DNA of 64,000 nucleotides from Gossypium raimondii (GCF_025698545.1 NC_068577.1:8757501-8821500), one strand, 5' to 3'; positions 36,120 through 48,710 are shown, counted from the first letter of the stretch. Numbers and translations are program-made. The notes: generated by a model not told the origin, from the sequence alone.

Positions 36120-39100
36120 CTAAAGTCTCGGGTATACCCACCAAAAGTTCTTAAGTTATTGACTTAGGAGCTACAGACCACATGACCCATTCCTCATAAA
36201 AATTTGTTTTATATACACCTTGCCCTAGTAATAGAAAGATAATAGTAACCGATGGTTCTATGATCATAGTGGCTGGTCAGCGTGATATTGTTATAAATAA
36301 AACTCTTACTCTTAGAAATGTCCTCCATGTTCCAAAACTGTTTACCAATCTTCTATCCATCCAAAATATTACCAAAGACTCTAATGGTAGTGTGGTTTTC
36401 TATCCCAATCGATGTGTTTTTCAGGAACAAAATACGATGAGGATGATTGGACATATTAAGAAAGTAAATGGCTTATACTATCTTGAAGAATCCAGTGGAC
36501 AAGTTAATACTCTGAATTCCTCACATTTATCATTCATCTCAGAATCTGTTAAAACCAATAAAGACCAAATTTGCCTTCATCACCTCCGCCTTGGTCATCC
36601 ATCATTTAGAGTCCTTAAAGTTATGTTTCCTTCATTGTTCAAAGGGTTAACTGTTCAAAAATTCCATTGTGATGTTCATGAACTTGCAAAACATAAACGT
36701 ATCTCTTTTTTGGTAAGAAATAAAAGAACATTTACTCATTTTACTCTTATTCATGGTGATGTTTGGGGACCATCCACTATTTCAAACATTTTTGGGGCTC
36801 GGTGGTTTGTATCCTTTATTGATGATTGTACCTGTGTGTCTTAGATATTCCTTTTAAAATAGAAATCTGATGTAAAGTCTATCTTTCCAACCTTTTACAA
36901 TATGATCAAAACACAATTTGGTGTCGAAATAAAAAGGTTTAGGTCAGACAATGCCAAGGGCTATTTCAATCAATTTCTCTCACCATATTCCAAGAAAGAG
37001 GCATAATACATGAGTCATCTTATGTTAGCACACCCCAACAAAATGGTGTTACCGAAAGAAAGAATGGTCACATTTTAGCTATTACAAAAGCCCTCTTGTT
37101 CCAAAAAAAATATCCGTAAACAATACTGGTGAGAGGCTGTTTTAACTACTACTCATATGATAGATAGATTGCCTATAAAAGTCCTTTAATCTCAATGTCC
37201 TATGTAAGTTCTAGCAAAATTCTTTCCTAATTTCAATACTTCAAATAACCTTACTCCAAAAATATTTGGTTGTATTGCCTTTGTACATGTACATTCTTAA
37301 AATAGGGGAAAACTTGATTTACAAGCTGTCAAATGTGTCTTTCTCGGTTATTCTTCCACTCAAAAGGGGTACAAATGCTATCATCCTACCACAAAAAATA
37401 TTATGTACCAGCTGATGTTACTTTTACAGAACAAGAGAATTAATTTACTAGTCCTTATCTTCAAGGGGATCTCATTCACAGAAGATAATGACAGAGAATT
37501 CTTTCTCCTTGATTTTCCAACTCCTGCCCAGTCAAACACTCACACTCAATCCTTTACCCAGCCAAACACCCAGTCCTTACTTGCCAACCAGCCCGCCCAA
37601 CCCAAAACAAAGCCTAATACACCCAAATTACAAGAAGGGATTTAGGATACTACTCGTCATTTACTGGTTTACTCAAGGAAGAAGGCATCGGTGCAAGTTC
37701 AATCATCTTCTTCTTCTATACAACTTACTACTATACAACCCGAGGTAATTGTTGTACCTACTTTGAATATTAATACTGAAACTACTGAAAATTCAGATCA
37801 GAAAGACTATGATTTTCCCATTACTATTAGAAAAGAGACTAGAGCCTGCACAAGACATTCCCTGTACTTATTCACGTCTTACCAAAATTTGTCTTATAAG
37901 CACAAAGTCTTTCTTACTAGCCTGAAATCCATCTCCATTCCCAAAATCGTATCTGAGGCATTAGATGATGAGAATTCGAAAAATTCCATGAAGATTAAAA
38001 TGGAAGCCCTTAAAAAAATAAGACACGGGACTTGGTGAAATTACCGAGAGGAAATAAACTAGTGGGATGTTGATGGGTGTTCATAGTGAAATATAAGTCA
38101 GATGGTTCTTTGGAGAGATACAAAGCAAGATTGGTTGCTAAAGGGTACACTCAAATGTATGGAATAAACTACCTTGAGACATTTGCTCCTGTTGCAAAGA
38201 TGAACTCTGTGAGAGTGTTGTTGTCACTAGCTACCAATCGAGGCTAGAAATTACAGCAATTTGACATTAAAAATGCCTTTTTACATGGTGATATTGAGGA
38301 GGAAGTCTATATGGATGTTCCACTAGGATTCGGTCCAAATATAAGACAAGTAGTTTGCAGACTAAAAAAGGCTTTGTACGGACTAAAACAGTCTCCGAGA
38401 GCTTGGTTTGGAAGGTTTACCAAAGTAATGCTCAAGTTGGGGTATAAACAGAGCCAATAAGATCACACTCTGTTTGTAAAGCACTCATCTTCAGGGGGAG
38501 TGACTACTTTATTAGTCTATGTAGATGCCATTATACTGACTGGTGATGATCTGGAAGGAATGGAAAATTTTAAAAAAATGCCTAGTAAAAGAATTTGAAG
38601 TCAAAGAACTCGGTAAGTTAAAATATTTTCTTGGTATTTAAGTGGCACATTCTTAGGAAGGAATCTTCATATATCAGAAAAAATACATAATTGATTTGTT
38701 AACAGAGACGGGCAAGTTGGGATGCAAACCAATAGAGACGCCCATAGAGGTTAACCACTGACTTGGAGATACACTAGAAGATGTAGTCGTTGATAAAAGT
38801 TCATATCAAAGACTTGTGGGGAAGCTCATCTACTTGTCATATACTAGACCAGATATTGCCTATGTAGTCGGTGTTGTAAGTCAATTCATGCACAACCTCA
38901 AAAAATCACATCTTAGAGCCGTGTATCATATTCTACAGTACTTAAAGGGCACACCAGGCAGAGGAATTTTATTTAAGAAAAGGGAAAAGTTAACCCTTGA
39001 AGCCTATACTGATGCAGATTATGCAGAGTCTATTGTTGATAGAAGATCAACCTCGGGCTATTGCACTTTCCTAAGAGGCAACCTTGTGACTTGGAGGAGT

Positions 39101-39210
39101 AAAAAATAGAATGTTGTGGCTAGATCTAGTGCAGAAGCTGAATTTAGGGTGATGGCACTCGGGATTTGTGAGCTATTATGGCTGAAAATCATTTTGGAAG
39201 ATTTGAAGAT
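36120..39210 (+). pseudogene. Copia pol (protease, integrase, RT, RNase H), broken
   Basis: Protease region around 36150-36250 (DLGATDHMTHSS, with the D-x-G active-site pattern altered around it). Pre-integrase HHLRLGHPS near 36580, with the integrase start FIDDCT near 36820 followed by a stop. RT motifs are [12 protein letters not shown] near 38118, FDIKNAFLHGDI near 38261 and ALYGLKQSPRAW near 38375. The RT active-site box reads YVDAII, so one of its two catalytic aspartates is missing. RNase H shows TRPDIAY, GYCTFLRGNLVTW and SSAEAEF. Multiple frameshifts and stops separate these blocks. Confidence 0.88.
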
Positions 39211-39485
39211 CAAGTGGAAGGTCCAATGAAGTTTTATTGTGATAATAAGTCTGCTATCAATATTGCACATAATCCAGTTCAACATGATTGTACGAAGCAT
39301 GTTAAGGTTAATAGACATTTTATAAAAAAAAAAAAAAGCTTGACAGCGGCTTAATTTGCACTCCGTTGTGTCCACTGATGGTCAACTGGCAAATATACTT
39401 ACCAAAGGATTGTCCAGGAAGTTCTTTCAGAAACTAGTAAACAAGCTGAGAATGGATGATATCCACTTCACAGCTTGAGGGGGAG

Positions 39486-39704
39486 TGTCAGATTACAGTT
39501 TCCTAAATAAAGAATATTGTGTGTGTGTTGGCTAGGATTCTGTAAATATTTCAATGATTGTTATCCCTAACTTTAAGGCTGTTTTTAGGGTTAACATTCC
39601 TAGAATTAGTCTGTTTCCTAGTATAGAGTTTCCTAAGTTAGGCTCACTATGTGTATATATATCAGTGTAATTTCTTGTGAATATTTTTAAGCTTGATTTT
39701 AACA
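39486..39704 (+). repeat. Copia 3' LTR
   Basis: TGTCAGATTACAG to GATTTTAACA, directly after the polypurine tract. Confidence 0.92.
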
Positions 39705-39839
39705 TTTAACGTATCACGTGAGCTTACCGTTACACCGTAAAAGATAATTAATGGCTCAATAATAAATATTACAATACGATAATGCAAATGACTAAAATGT
39801 AACTTGAATAACTATTTTAATTGTCTATCCTAATTTTAT

Positions 39840-40580
39840 TTATACACAAAAATATAAAAATATTATCCCTTATACAGTGTGATTGGTTAAAGAAAAAAAT
39901 ACAACTAAAAATATATATAAAAATAAAACAAAAATGAATATGTGGGTGAAATCATTGCCTGTCAAACCTGATTTGACATTGGGATGAAAGAAGGAAAGAT
40001 GCTTTTCTTTTTTATTTATTATTAGATTTTGAATAATTTTGCAAGAGGGCCACATGGGTGGATGTTATTTTAATGCTCCAAAAGTAATATATGTTGTTTA
40101 CATCATAACATTTCATCAAAAACAGAGCACACTCCATGAGCTCATCTCGATATTGTATTTTTCGAACCTTTCAATCCATTCTTTCTAAGCAAAATTAAGG
40201 CTTATTTTCTACAAAAAAAAATATATTTATATCAAATGATTACATGGAATCAAAAAATGAATAGACATCAGCATTGCACTGTCATTTTCCAACAATGAAA
40301 ATTAAGTAACCATGAAAGTTGAATGCCAAGAAAACAAAACAAAAATATGTGTATGTTTTGCTTGCAAGCATATGTTATTAGACGTTAAGGAGCTTTCAAC
40401 AACAGTGACAACTCAAACCACATCCCCAAAACTGATATAATAACTTAGTTTAATATTTAATTCCTACCCCATATCCATTTACGAACAAAATTCCACCCTT
40501 GTTTCAACTTTTTATTTGCTTCTATGTATTGAACTTGACAAACATAGACAGATCCAAGTGTGTGTGTAAAGCCAAAAAAT
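39840..40580. other. Upstream region of the VAP4-type gene
   Basis: AT-rich, no coding signal; it should hold the promoter and 5' UTR of the gene at 40581. No clear TATA box chosen. Confidence 0.45.
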
Positions 40581-42025
40581 ATGATGGGTGTTGATGAGGA
40601 GAAATCTGAAGGTGAAGGGAAAGTTTGGAGTCTTTGTACGATGCCAAAGTTATGGCAGATGAGTAGTGGCAATGGGAATGGCTCATCTTCATCTTCATCA
40701 TCATCAATGGGGAACAACAATGTTTACCAGCAAACCCCAAGTAGTGAAAGATCAGCTGTGACTTCTTCAAATGCATTTTTCTCTATGGCCAAATCTTTGC
40801 TTCCTGCTCGAAGAAGACTTAGGCTTGATCCTTCCAACAAGTTATATTTTCCTTGTAAGTTTCTCACCTTTTAACTGGATGGGGTTTTGAAGTGAAGTTT
40901 TTTGGCTTCTATGATTTGGTTTCCGTTGCATGATCCTGTTCTGTTTGTGGAACTGAAAAGGGGTCCTTTTACTTATTGCAAATGCGTTTCTGCTCAAGTG
41001 ATTCAATTGCTAAAAGTGAGATTTCATGGCTAGTGATGTGCTATAATTGCCAGTAAGTTAATTTGAGTAACTCAATCTGGGTGCATGAGGTTGAATTTTG
41101 TGGTTTCTGTAGATGAACCAGGTAAACAGGTCAGGAGTGCCATTGACATTAAGAACACTAGCAAGTCCCATGTAGCATTCAAGGTATGGAACATGTCCTT
41201 ATTAATGTCTGATGTGTGGTAAAAACATGTTGCTACTGGTTCTACATTGATTCAAAACATCTAATGAGTGAGAGCTTTGTGGTTCCTTCTACAGTTCCAA
41301 ACAACTGCACCAAAGAGTTGTTACATGCGACCTCCGGAAGGTATACTTGGTCCCGGAGAAAGCCTTATCGCAACCGGTAATCCATCAACTTAAATAACCC
41401 CTTTACTACTTTCTATGCGTCGGCAGAAGAACACTGATTGATTTATGGTTTTAATGAGTTGTTTTTTCTGACGAACAGTATTCAAGTTTGTGGAACCACC
41501 GGAGAACAATGAGAAACCAATGGAAAAAAAGAGCAGGGTTAAGTTCAAGATCATGAGCTTAAAAGTGAAAGGAGAAACAGATTATGTCCCAGAACTGGTA
41601 TAATTCTGCAGATACATTTAGAACATACAATTTCTTCATGTCAAATAGTGAAAACTGAAAATGTGTGGTATAACAATCTTGCAACAGTTTGAGGAGCAAA
41701 AGGATGAGGTCACAGTTGAGCAGATATTACTTGTAGTTTTTCTAGACCCAGAACGTTCTTGTCCTGTAAGTAATCAAAACATAATCACAACTGGATTACT
41801 TGGTTTATTCGTAGTCTGTTTCTAAAATAAATATCGGTCTCAAAGGCACTGGAAAAACTAAAACGTCAACTGGCGGAGGCAGAAGCAGCACTGGAATCGC
41901 GGAAAAAGCCACAAGAAGAGACGGGACCGCGTATCGTAGGGGAAGGACTGGTTATAGATGAATGGAAAGAACGGAGGGAAAGATACCTAGCTAAGCAGCA
42001 GGTTGAAGGTGTTGCTCCTACTTAG
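40581..42025 (+). CDS. VAP4-type VAMP-associated (MSP-domain) protein
   Basis: VAP33 proteins tether the ER to other membranes or proteins through a major sperm protein (MSP) domain. Six exons join in phase to 267 residues: 40581-40854, 41113-41183, 41295-41376, 41479-41597, 41688-41765, 41846-42025. The N-terminal 75 residues are low complexity with a serine run; LLPARRRLRLDPSNKLYFPY then opens the MSP fold (about 79-205), with KNTSKSHVAFKFQTTAP and RPPEGILGPGE as the ligand-binding strands. A coiled coil follows (about 209-229, LEKLKRQLAEAEAALESRKK), and it ends near IDEWKERRERYLAKQQ. No C-terminal membrane segment is visible, which fits the plant VAP4 subgroup. The start is the first of two adjacent ATGs; which is used is open. 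Gene looks intact. Confidence 0.92.
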
Positions 42026-44160
42026 CAATTACCAACTCCATTCAATCTTTTCCATTGCTTTCTGTTTGTGTTGTCATATGTGGTAAATTTGAGCTGAATT
42101 CCATTTGTTCAACGACTGTCATGTCCCCCAATTTATTGTAGATAATGGGGTATATAAGTAACAAATTTGTGGAATTTGGAAGAACCATGTCACGTTCATT
42201 ATGGTTTTCCTTTAATTTTTTTGTTAAAGTGCACTCATAAACTTTGCTACTTCAGATTTTCAAAGAGTTGTATAATTCATAAAAGCCATGCTCTCTCTCC
42301 CTCTCTCTCTCATGGCCCAAACTGGACTTATCATATAACCATTGGTTCACAACATAGGCACTTTCAATTAAAGCAGAAAAGAATTATTTTTTATTGAAAA
42401 AAAGGGAGGTCTCACGTAGATCCAGTAAAGTCATGAACAATGTAGCGCCTCAAGTAGGTTCACCCTGGGAAACAGGGTCTTGAGGAAATCTACATCTCAA
42501 TGAAACGGATCACTCATCATGGACCAAGTTCTAAGACATTTATTGTTTAAAACATGTCTACAGGCTCGGGAATAAAACAGCTTTCTCAATCAAGAATCTT
42601 CAGAAGCAGAACTGGCATTTTAAAGCTTGCATATAAATCCTCATTGCCAAGATCCATTAAACAAAAAAGTAACTTTTTTTTCTTATTATAAATGGTGGGT
42701 TGCTGGCTCATATCAAGAAATTCAACCATTTTTATTACTTATTTGCTTCATCGATTGTTCTCGGAAGCGCGGATAAAATAAAAGTAATCATCACCAGCAC
42801 AACTTTAAAAAGAAAAAAGAGATGGGGATGTAGCCGCCGATTTGACACAGAAGAGCCATTGGAAAAGAAAGGCTGTTCCGCAACACGTAAAACGGCATGG
42901 TTTTAGCACCAACAATGGGGCATTTTTCTTCAAATCTAAACATCAGATAAGCCCGGGAGAGTTTGTGCATATATTACTTTTGCCATCATAACAAATGGAA
43001 AACAATGGACAAGGGTGGAAGCTCCAAGACGAGAATATGAACAACAGAGGCGCTCTTCTATCATTTATATACAACTTTGAAACAAACCCTAGTAAACTAC
43101 TTCAATAAAACTACTTGGGTGCTGGGCTCACCGTCAACTTAGCTCATACTTTTCTTCATCACTAAACTTTTAGACTCACAATTTCTTATATTTGGGGCTT
43201 TCAAATTTGATGATTAAGGTTTTCAAAATTATATCAGTCGTGAAATATGTGAACCATTAATTCATCGGTTTGATTCAATGTGTTGAATTGATTTAGTTAA
43301 ATAAATTATTAAATAATTTAAAAAATTAAATTATATTTAATTGATTTGTACGGATTCTAGAGTTAATTAATTTAATGTCGTTTTGAAAGACGAGTATCTT
43401 AATCATCCGGTCTAATTCAAACTTTACTGATGATTATATCAATTTCATCATGAAATTTCAATATTTCAAACATATTCAACTTAAACCTGAATTATCCACC
43501 TTTTAAGGCCTCCCAATTTTTTTTTGACAAATTTCTTTTCTTTTCTTAAGAACACATATAAGATTCGTTACTACAAATAGGATAATAGTAATCTCACGAT
43601 TAATTACTTCATTTATAAATTTTATAGTAATAGAAATATATATCTTATCGAAATAAAATTTGTAACTTGCTATCATCTTGCCAAGTGAGCAAGGATTTAC
43701 CTTTATGGAAAAGATAATTCATTCGGATCCGCATGAAAGTCCAACTCTATTGCATTGTCATAATGCATGTATATTTGAAAGAGGATAGCAATCCTCCTTG
43801 CTTCTTGCTTCTCTCATGGTACAATCATTTTCTCACTGAGCTCCTTTTTCCTTGATTTATAGAGACAAAATGTAATGTAAGACTAAGATTGGGGTCAACA
43901 ATTAATCACGGAAAAAAGGACTCATTGAGTCAAGATCACTAACTAATACTAATAGAATAGAACTAGAACTGATCCAAACTTAAATTGACTCAAAACCTCA
44001 AATAAATCCAACCCAAATAGTAAAATAATCCTATCCTAAAACAACCTAACTCTCAAATTGAGTTGATGGAAAAATTTTAAAATCCAAATTACCTTGATTT
44101 AATAATTCACCCAAACCGTCCAATTGACCATCTGCGTAAAATTCTTTCTCCGCTGTTTCC
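42026..44160. other. Intergenic with an isolated strong hairpin
   Basis: The VAP4 3' UTR comes first. The stretch 42390-43100 is less AT-rich than usual and might hold an untranslated transcript, but no coding frame is convincing. From 43100 on it is AT-rich. Confidence 0.4.
42448..42485. other. Perfect stem-loop of unknown role
   Basis: CCTCAAG (42448-42454) pairs with CTTGAGG (42479-42485), and ACCCTG (42462-42467) with CAGGGT (42473-42478). A 7-base one-sided bulge and a GGAAA loop complete it. Thirteen perfect pairs in an otherwise unstructured spacer. It could be part of a small RNA or a decayed repeat. Confidence 0.4.
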
Positions 44161-44163
44161 TAA

Positions 44164-44800
44164 GGGTCAGTTCTTCATTGCTTTTGAGAAGTGTTTTTGA
44201 AGAGTGCTGTGGAAAAGTGCTTTTGAAAAGTTTGGTTTAAAATTTGAGTGTTTAGCATTACTGTTAAAAAGTACTTTTGAGAAATAAAATGTCCATTTTA
44301 GACATGTTATTATCAAGTAACAAATATGCATTTAAATAATATTTAAATTAGTTAATATTATTATATTTTAGTAATAATATAAAAAAATTATTATAACTTG
44401 TTGTTAATATTTTAATATATAAAATATAAATTGTAAATATTTTTAAGCAATAAATATTAATTATTTATAAAATTTAATTAGAATATATAAACTATATTTT
44501 AAATATTTAAATATTTGTAATTAGTATTTTAAAAAATATTTTTTTTATTTTTAATTAATGATTTTAATACAATTGTAATTAAACACCAAGAAAAAGTAAT
44601 TAAGCACCAAAAGTGCTTTTGGGAGAGGAAAAGCTAAAATTTTTAGCTTCTCCTTTTCAACTCCTTTTCAAAAATGCTTTTCAAAAACACTTCTAAAAAA
44701 CTAAAAATTTCAACCAAAAGCAGCTTGTTCTTCACAGCTTTTCTTTCAAAAGTGCTTTTAGAGTCAGAAGTGCTTTTTTTAAGCAATAAAGAACTGACCC
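44164..44800. mobile_element. PIF/Harbinger (Tourist-like) MITE
   Basis: 637 bp with TIRs GGGTCAGTTCTTCATTGCTT and, from the right end, GGGTCAGTTCTTTATTGCTT. It is flanked by TAA on both sides (44161-44163 and 44801-44803), the canonical 3-bp TSD of this superfamily. The arms are rich in AAAAGTGCTTTT units; the centre is AT-rich. No coding capacity. Confidence 0.88.
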
Positions 44801-44803
44801 TAA

Positions 44804-45261
44804 AGTTCCTAGTGCTAGAAAGTGTGTATGCATCGAGCTTGCTGATGTGGTCTATTTGATCTTTCTTTTTCCTTCGTACTCGTTTTACTTCTCCTCATGC
44901 TATTTCTTAATGTAGGGTAATATTTTTCTCTTTATATACATATGCCAATGTTACAGCCATTATTGGCTACGAATTCTTCCTACTTGAATCATTAACACAA
45001 ATATCGGGGTTTCCCATGATACACTTGTCATTAACAGTTTCTTCTCTGCAAGGCATGAATAGCATCAGATTTGAGGAATGATGCCATCCCGATATTGTAT
45101 GGGTGCTGTTGTGTCAATATGTCATAGCACAGCAAAACAAAAAGAGGGGAGAAAAACGCTACCAAACCCAAAACCATGAAATGAACCTACATGATACAAA
45201 ATTATTTTCAGACAAAAGATCAATGTCGTTACAGTAGATGTGTGAAACCGATTCACTGTCC
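44804..45261. other. Spacer and 3' UTR of the minus-strand gene
   Basis: Probably contains the 3' UTR of the gene ending at 45262. Nothing else recognised. Confidence 0.45.
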
Positions 45262-46555
45262 TCACACTATCATCCATGTCAAATGCCGGTAACCAACCCA
45301 CTTAGCAGCAAGATTGATTCCGATAGCCAAGGCTGCACCTAATAATGGCATTGGAAGCCGTCTCTCCATAGCAATACCTTCTGTTTCCTCCCTCCCTTCT
45401 GAAAGCTTCTTTGAATGGTTAAAGATAGCTAACGCTAGATAAGAAGTGATCACCAAGATCCTAACCCAAGGTTCCCCGATGGCAGCCATTACAGCTGCAA
45501 CAGGCAGTGCTGATGTAACATCATCTCGCTTTTTAATTACACGCGAGAAACTATATAACCCCAACAATAGAGTCCAGTAGAGTGGCTCAGAGATATAGCC
45601 AGTCACGGCTGCATAGCCAATGAGACCGGACATTGTGAGCATATATGGTTGACAACTTATGGAGTTGGGAACAGTAGCTTCAGCAATGGCGAGAACCGCT
45701 GATGCAAGCACAATAATCACAGTAAGTTCTTTAACAGGGGCATATGCCACAATCCCAGAGTAGAAAGCTCTGACACTATAGATCAAAGTCTCTATACACC
45801 TGATCATGGAGGTGATTGGATCCCCAATGAAATAGAAAATAAGGGCAAGTGCAAGCTTCAAGATGTACCCCACAAAACGAACAACACTAAAAGCAGCGTT
45901 TCTCCAATTAGATAGCTCTAACAAAACAGCCCTCCATGCATAGAGAAGGAATGCCACAGCTGCACATGGTCCAAAGAGAAAGTGGATTAATTAGCATTAT
46001 GTTAAACTTTTTTTATGGCAATTCTTTGCTTTATATGATTGTAATGGCGTGACCGAACGGTAGTAATACATGACAACTTTAACAACGCCCTAAACTCGTT
46101 GGAACCTATGTTATGAATAGTTTTCATGGGATTTTCAGTAATTACATGGTGAAATTCTAATACTCAGCTGAATAGGACATATGAAGAAGCTCACCAACAA
46201 AGAAAGGCCACCTAACAGGAGGATCAGGAGCTTCTTTGGTCAAGTATCGGAACCTCTCCGGCATTGTACTCTCTCCTCTTGCCAACCTCTCCGCTTCATC
46301 AACACCACCAAATTCTCCTCCATTGCCAGCATTAGCATAAAACTTGGATTTTCGATTGAGGGAAAGCCCCAACCGTTTCCCAGAAAGTGAAAGGAAATTT
46401 GGGGCCGGCCTGGGAATGAAAGCTTGGGGTATTGAGGGAAATGAAGGGGGGGTTTGATGACGGGATAGGACAGTGCGCCGAGAAATTGAAGAAGTTTTAA
46501 GAGGGAAGAGTGATGGGTTGAGTGAGAAGTTAGAAGCAATGGTTGGGATCGTCAT
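45262..46555 (-). CDS. Predicted plastid multi-pass membrane protein
   Basis: Two exons, 46555-46195 and 45959-45262, join in phase (GTT G / CT GTG) to 352 residues. The first 75-80 residues are rich in Ser, Pro, Arg and almost free of acidic residues (MTIPTIASNFSLNPSLFPLK...), the profile of a chloroplast transit peptide; a charged stretch (DEAERLARGESTMPERFRYL) follows. The second exon begins VAFLLYAWRAVLLELSNWRN and carries about six to seven hydrophobic segments, with landmarks FYFIGDPITSMIRCIETLIY, ATVPNS, RDDVTSALPVAAVMAAIGEP and AAKWVGYRHL. I recognise the type as a conserved plant protein, possibly the EMB1923 group, but cannot confirm it. No enzyme motif is visible. The gene is intact. 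Confidence 0.85.
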
Positions 46556-47400
46556 TGAAACAGTGAGGTGGTTTAGGGTTCAGAAAGGTTTCGCCATTAG
46601 CAGAGGATTTGGGAACTGAGAGGTTTCGCCATTATCTTCAAGGTTTTGTTTTGGTAGCTTGGGCTACTTTCATCTCTGGGCTGTTTAGGCCCATAAAAAC
46701 TTTGAATACAAAATTCTCCAAAATTTATGTACCTCTTGACATGTATTTCGCTTGTAAATATGTTACTTTTTTTGTCTCTTCTACATCATACTAATCAATC
46801 TAAAGAATTATAAACAACACTTATATAGGTAGTCAGCATATGTCAAGGTGCATTCTCAATGCCTTTAATATCTAATAAGCAACTGCTACAAAGCTCTAGA
46901 TAAGATGTTCGTAAATGGAGGGATTAGAAGTTATTCATGCACACCCTAAATTACTAAAACTGTGTGATGGGTGGAACACACAAATAGATTCTATAAATTT
47001 TTGAAAGATTGTTGGACTAAGAGCAAATGTCTAACACATCCAAACTCATGAATCCATATCTTAAACCACTTCATGCTTAGTTTTAGGTCTAGATATTGCA
47101 TTTGTTACATTATTAGGCCTAGAATCTTAAGTGGTTTTGCCTAGTCACTTTCATTTGTGCAAATGGTTTGATGGTGTAATGTTGTAAGTCTTGGTATATG
47201 TAGCTTGAGTTGATTGATTCATCGTTATGACATTTTAAGTTGTACAATTGAATAATAGTCGAATTTGTTGAACATGGATGGATCTGCCATTGAAAATTCA
47301 AGCAAATTTAGAGTCGAGTGTATAATTATGACCAAGATAACCAATGGGATAAGGGATTGAACTATAGCTTTTCGAGATAAAATTTCCCTTGCTTAAACTC
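46556..47400. other. Upstream region of the membrane-protein gene
   Basis: Promoter and 5' UTR of the minus-strand gene should lie in the first part. The rest is featureless AT-rich spacer. Confidence 0.45.
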
Positions 47401-47403
47401 TTA

Positions 47404-48152
47404 GGGCTAGTTTGGTATTGTTATTGCGATGCAAAAGTGCTTTTGGAAAAGTTGCGGTTGAGAAAAGTGTTCCTTAAAAGAGCTATGGAAAAGTGTCGTG
47501 AAAAAGTGTTATTTGTTTATTTCAAGTGTTTGACATTATTGTCAAAAATTAAGGTTGAAAGTTAAAATATCTATTTTAGACATTACGTTGAAAAGTAACA
47601 AATCCATATAATAACAATTACACAAGCAGTACAATCACTATTAAATTAGTTAATCAAATGATATTTAAATAATTTTAATTAAATTTATGTGCCATATATT
47701 AGATATTAGTAATATAATAATTATTACTATTAGTTTAATAATAGCAATTATCATGAAATTTATGCATCTATACATTTTAACATTACAAAAATTAATGTTT
47801 ATAATTTTGAATCATGGATAAGAAAAAAAAAACTGAAGTTGCATGATATTGGATATTTTGGTATGAGCTTAGAGTTCACCATAAAATAAGCCATTTAGAA
47901 TTTAATTTTTCAGAACTCTGTTTCAAACATAGGCTTGAATAAACATTTACATTACTCTTATCTATTCAAGTACAAAGTGAAGTAATGTAAGTCTTTTTTC
48001 ACCCCTAAACAGCTAAAGTGAACAACCACTGCACTTGATCCCGACTTCTCCATTTGAGTCAATAAACACTTCTTGAAAGTGTTTTTAGCTGAAAAGTCAA
48101 TATGTTTGGGATTGCTGCTTTTAAACTTCTAAATGCATTTTCAAATATGCCC
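47404..48152. mobile_element. PIF/Harbinger-like MITE
   Basis: 749 bp; ends GGGCTAGTTTGG and, from the other strand, GGGCATATTTGA. Flanked by TTA on both sides (47401-47403 and 48153-48155). The arms contain AAAAGTGCTTTTGG and GAAAAGTG units like the MITE at 44164-44800, so both may belong to one family. The TIRs are more diverged here. Confidence 0.72.
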
Positions 48153-48240
48153 TTAGTGTTGCTTGTTTGGAAATTAAGCTTAATACTACTTGTGTTGTTA
48201 ATTTTTTGCAAAATACATCTCATAATCAAACATTTTCCAC

Positions 48241-48663
48241 GGTTGAGTATGACTCCTATTTCAGTCAAATTTGAGAAATAATCTTTCAGTTAAACTCTGT
48301 TTAGTTGTTTCAATCAAATACTAATTAGTCTAGATTATTTTATTATTATTTGACCTATGAATTTAGCCTATAAATAGGCTCTTTTACAACCTTAGAAAAT
48401 GCACCCATTAGAGATTAGAACTCATAACACATTTAGAGAATTTTGTGTTTACGTTTTGAGGGTTCTTTGTTTTCAGGTTTTTAGGGTTTAGTTTTTATCT
48501 CCATCCTTTGTACTCTTCGTTCTTTTGTCATTATAATAAAATTATCTTTTCCCGTGATTTTTTTATCCTCTTTGGAAGGGATTTTTCACGTTAAATTTGT
48601 GTGTTTAATTTCTCAATTTATTCCGTTTTTTTACTTGTTACTTAATTGGGCAGATTCCCAACA
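48241..48663 (+). repeat. 5' LTR of short copia element
   Basis: (T/G)GTTGAGTATGACTCC to TTCCCAACA; highly similar to 50186-50609. Confidence 0.92.
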
Positions 48664-48665
48664 AG

Positions 48666-48677
48666 TGGTATCAGAGC
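48666..48677 (+). other. Primer-binding site
   Basis: TGGTATCAGAGC two bases after the 5' LTR; initiator-methionine tRNA complement. Confidence 0.9.
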
Positions 48678-48710
48678 TAGTTTAATTTTCATAGATCAGC
48701 TCATTCAAAG

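Larger units (their letters stand above)
34708..39704 (+). mobile_element. Full-length but degenerate Ty1/copia element
   Basis: 4997 bp between LTRs of 217 bp (34708-34924) and 219 bp (39486-39704), with TG...CA ends and a perfect 5-bp TSD TTTAA (34703-34707 and 39705-39709). The order gag, protease, integrase, RT, RNase H is that of copia. GAGGGGGAG at 39477-39485 is the polypurine tract. The expected primer-binding site after the 5' LTR is degraded. The coding region has many stops and frameshifts, so the element is dead, although the LTRs are still very similar. It landed in the right arm of the foldback element. Confidence 0.92.
33891..39830. mobile_element. Long-arm foldback MULE, split by a copia element
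   Basis: Arms of about 350 bases: the left begins GGGTAAACTATCAAATAATT, the right (other strand) GGATAGACAATTAAAATAG. Both continue through TTTTAGTCATTT, ACGGT-rich blocks (TAACGGTAAG), TTTAGGTTAAAT and AATTG(G/A)TCCC. The flanks TAATTCTAT (33882-33890) and TAATTTTAT (39831-39839) match at eight of nine bases, a Mutator-size TSD. Without the copia insertion (34708-39704) it is about 0.94 kb, with no transposase. Confidence 0.8.

Noticed and set aside
40457-40776. Two minus-strand frames opposite VAP4 exon 1
   Set aside because: Antisense shadows of the serine-rich first exon.
42700-42906. 68-codon plus-strand frame
   Set aside because: No recognisable domain, no promoter signal, composition not coding-like; left inside the unassigned segment.
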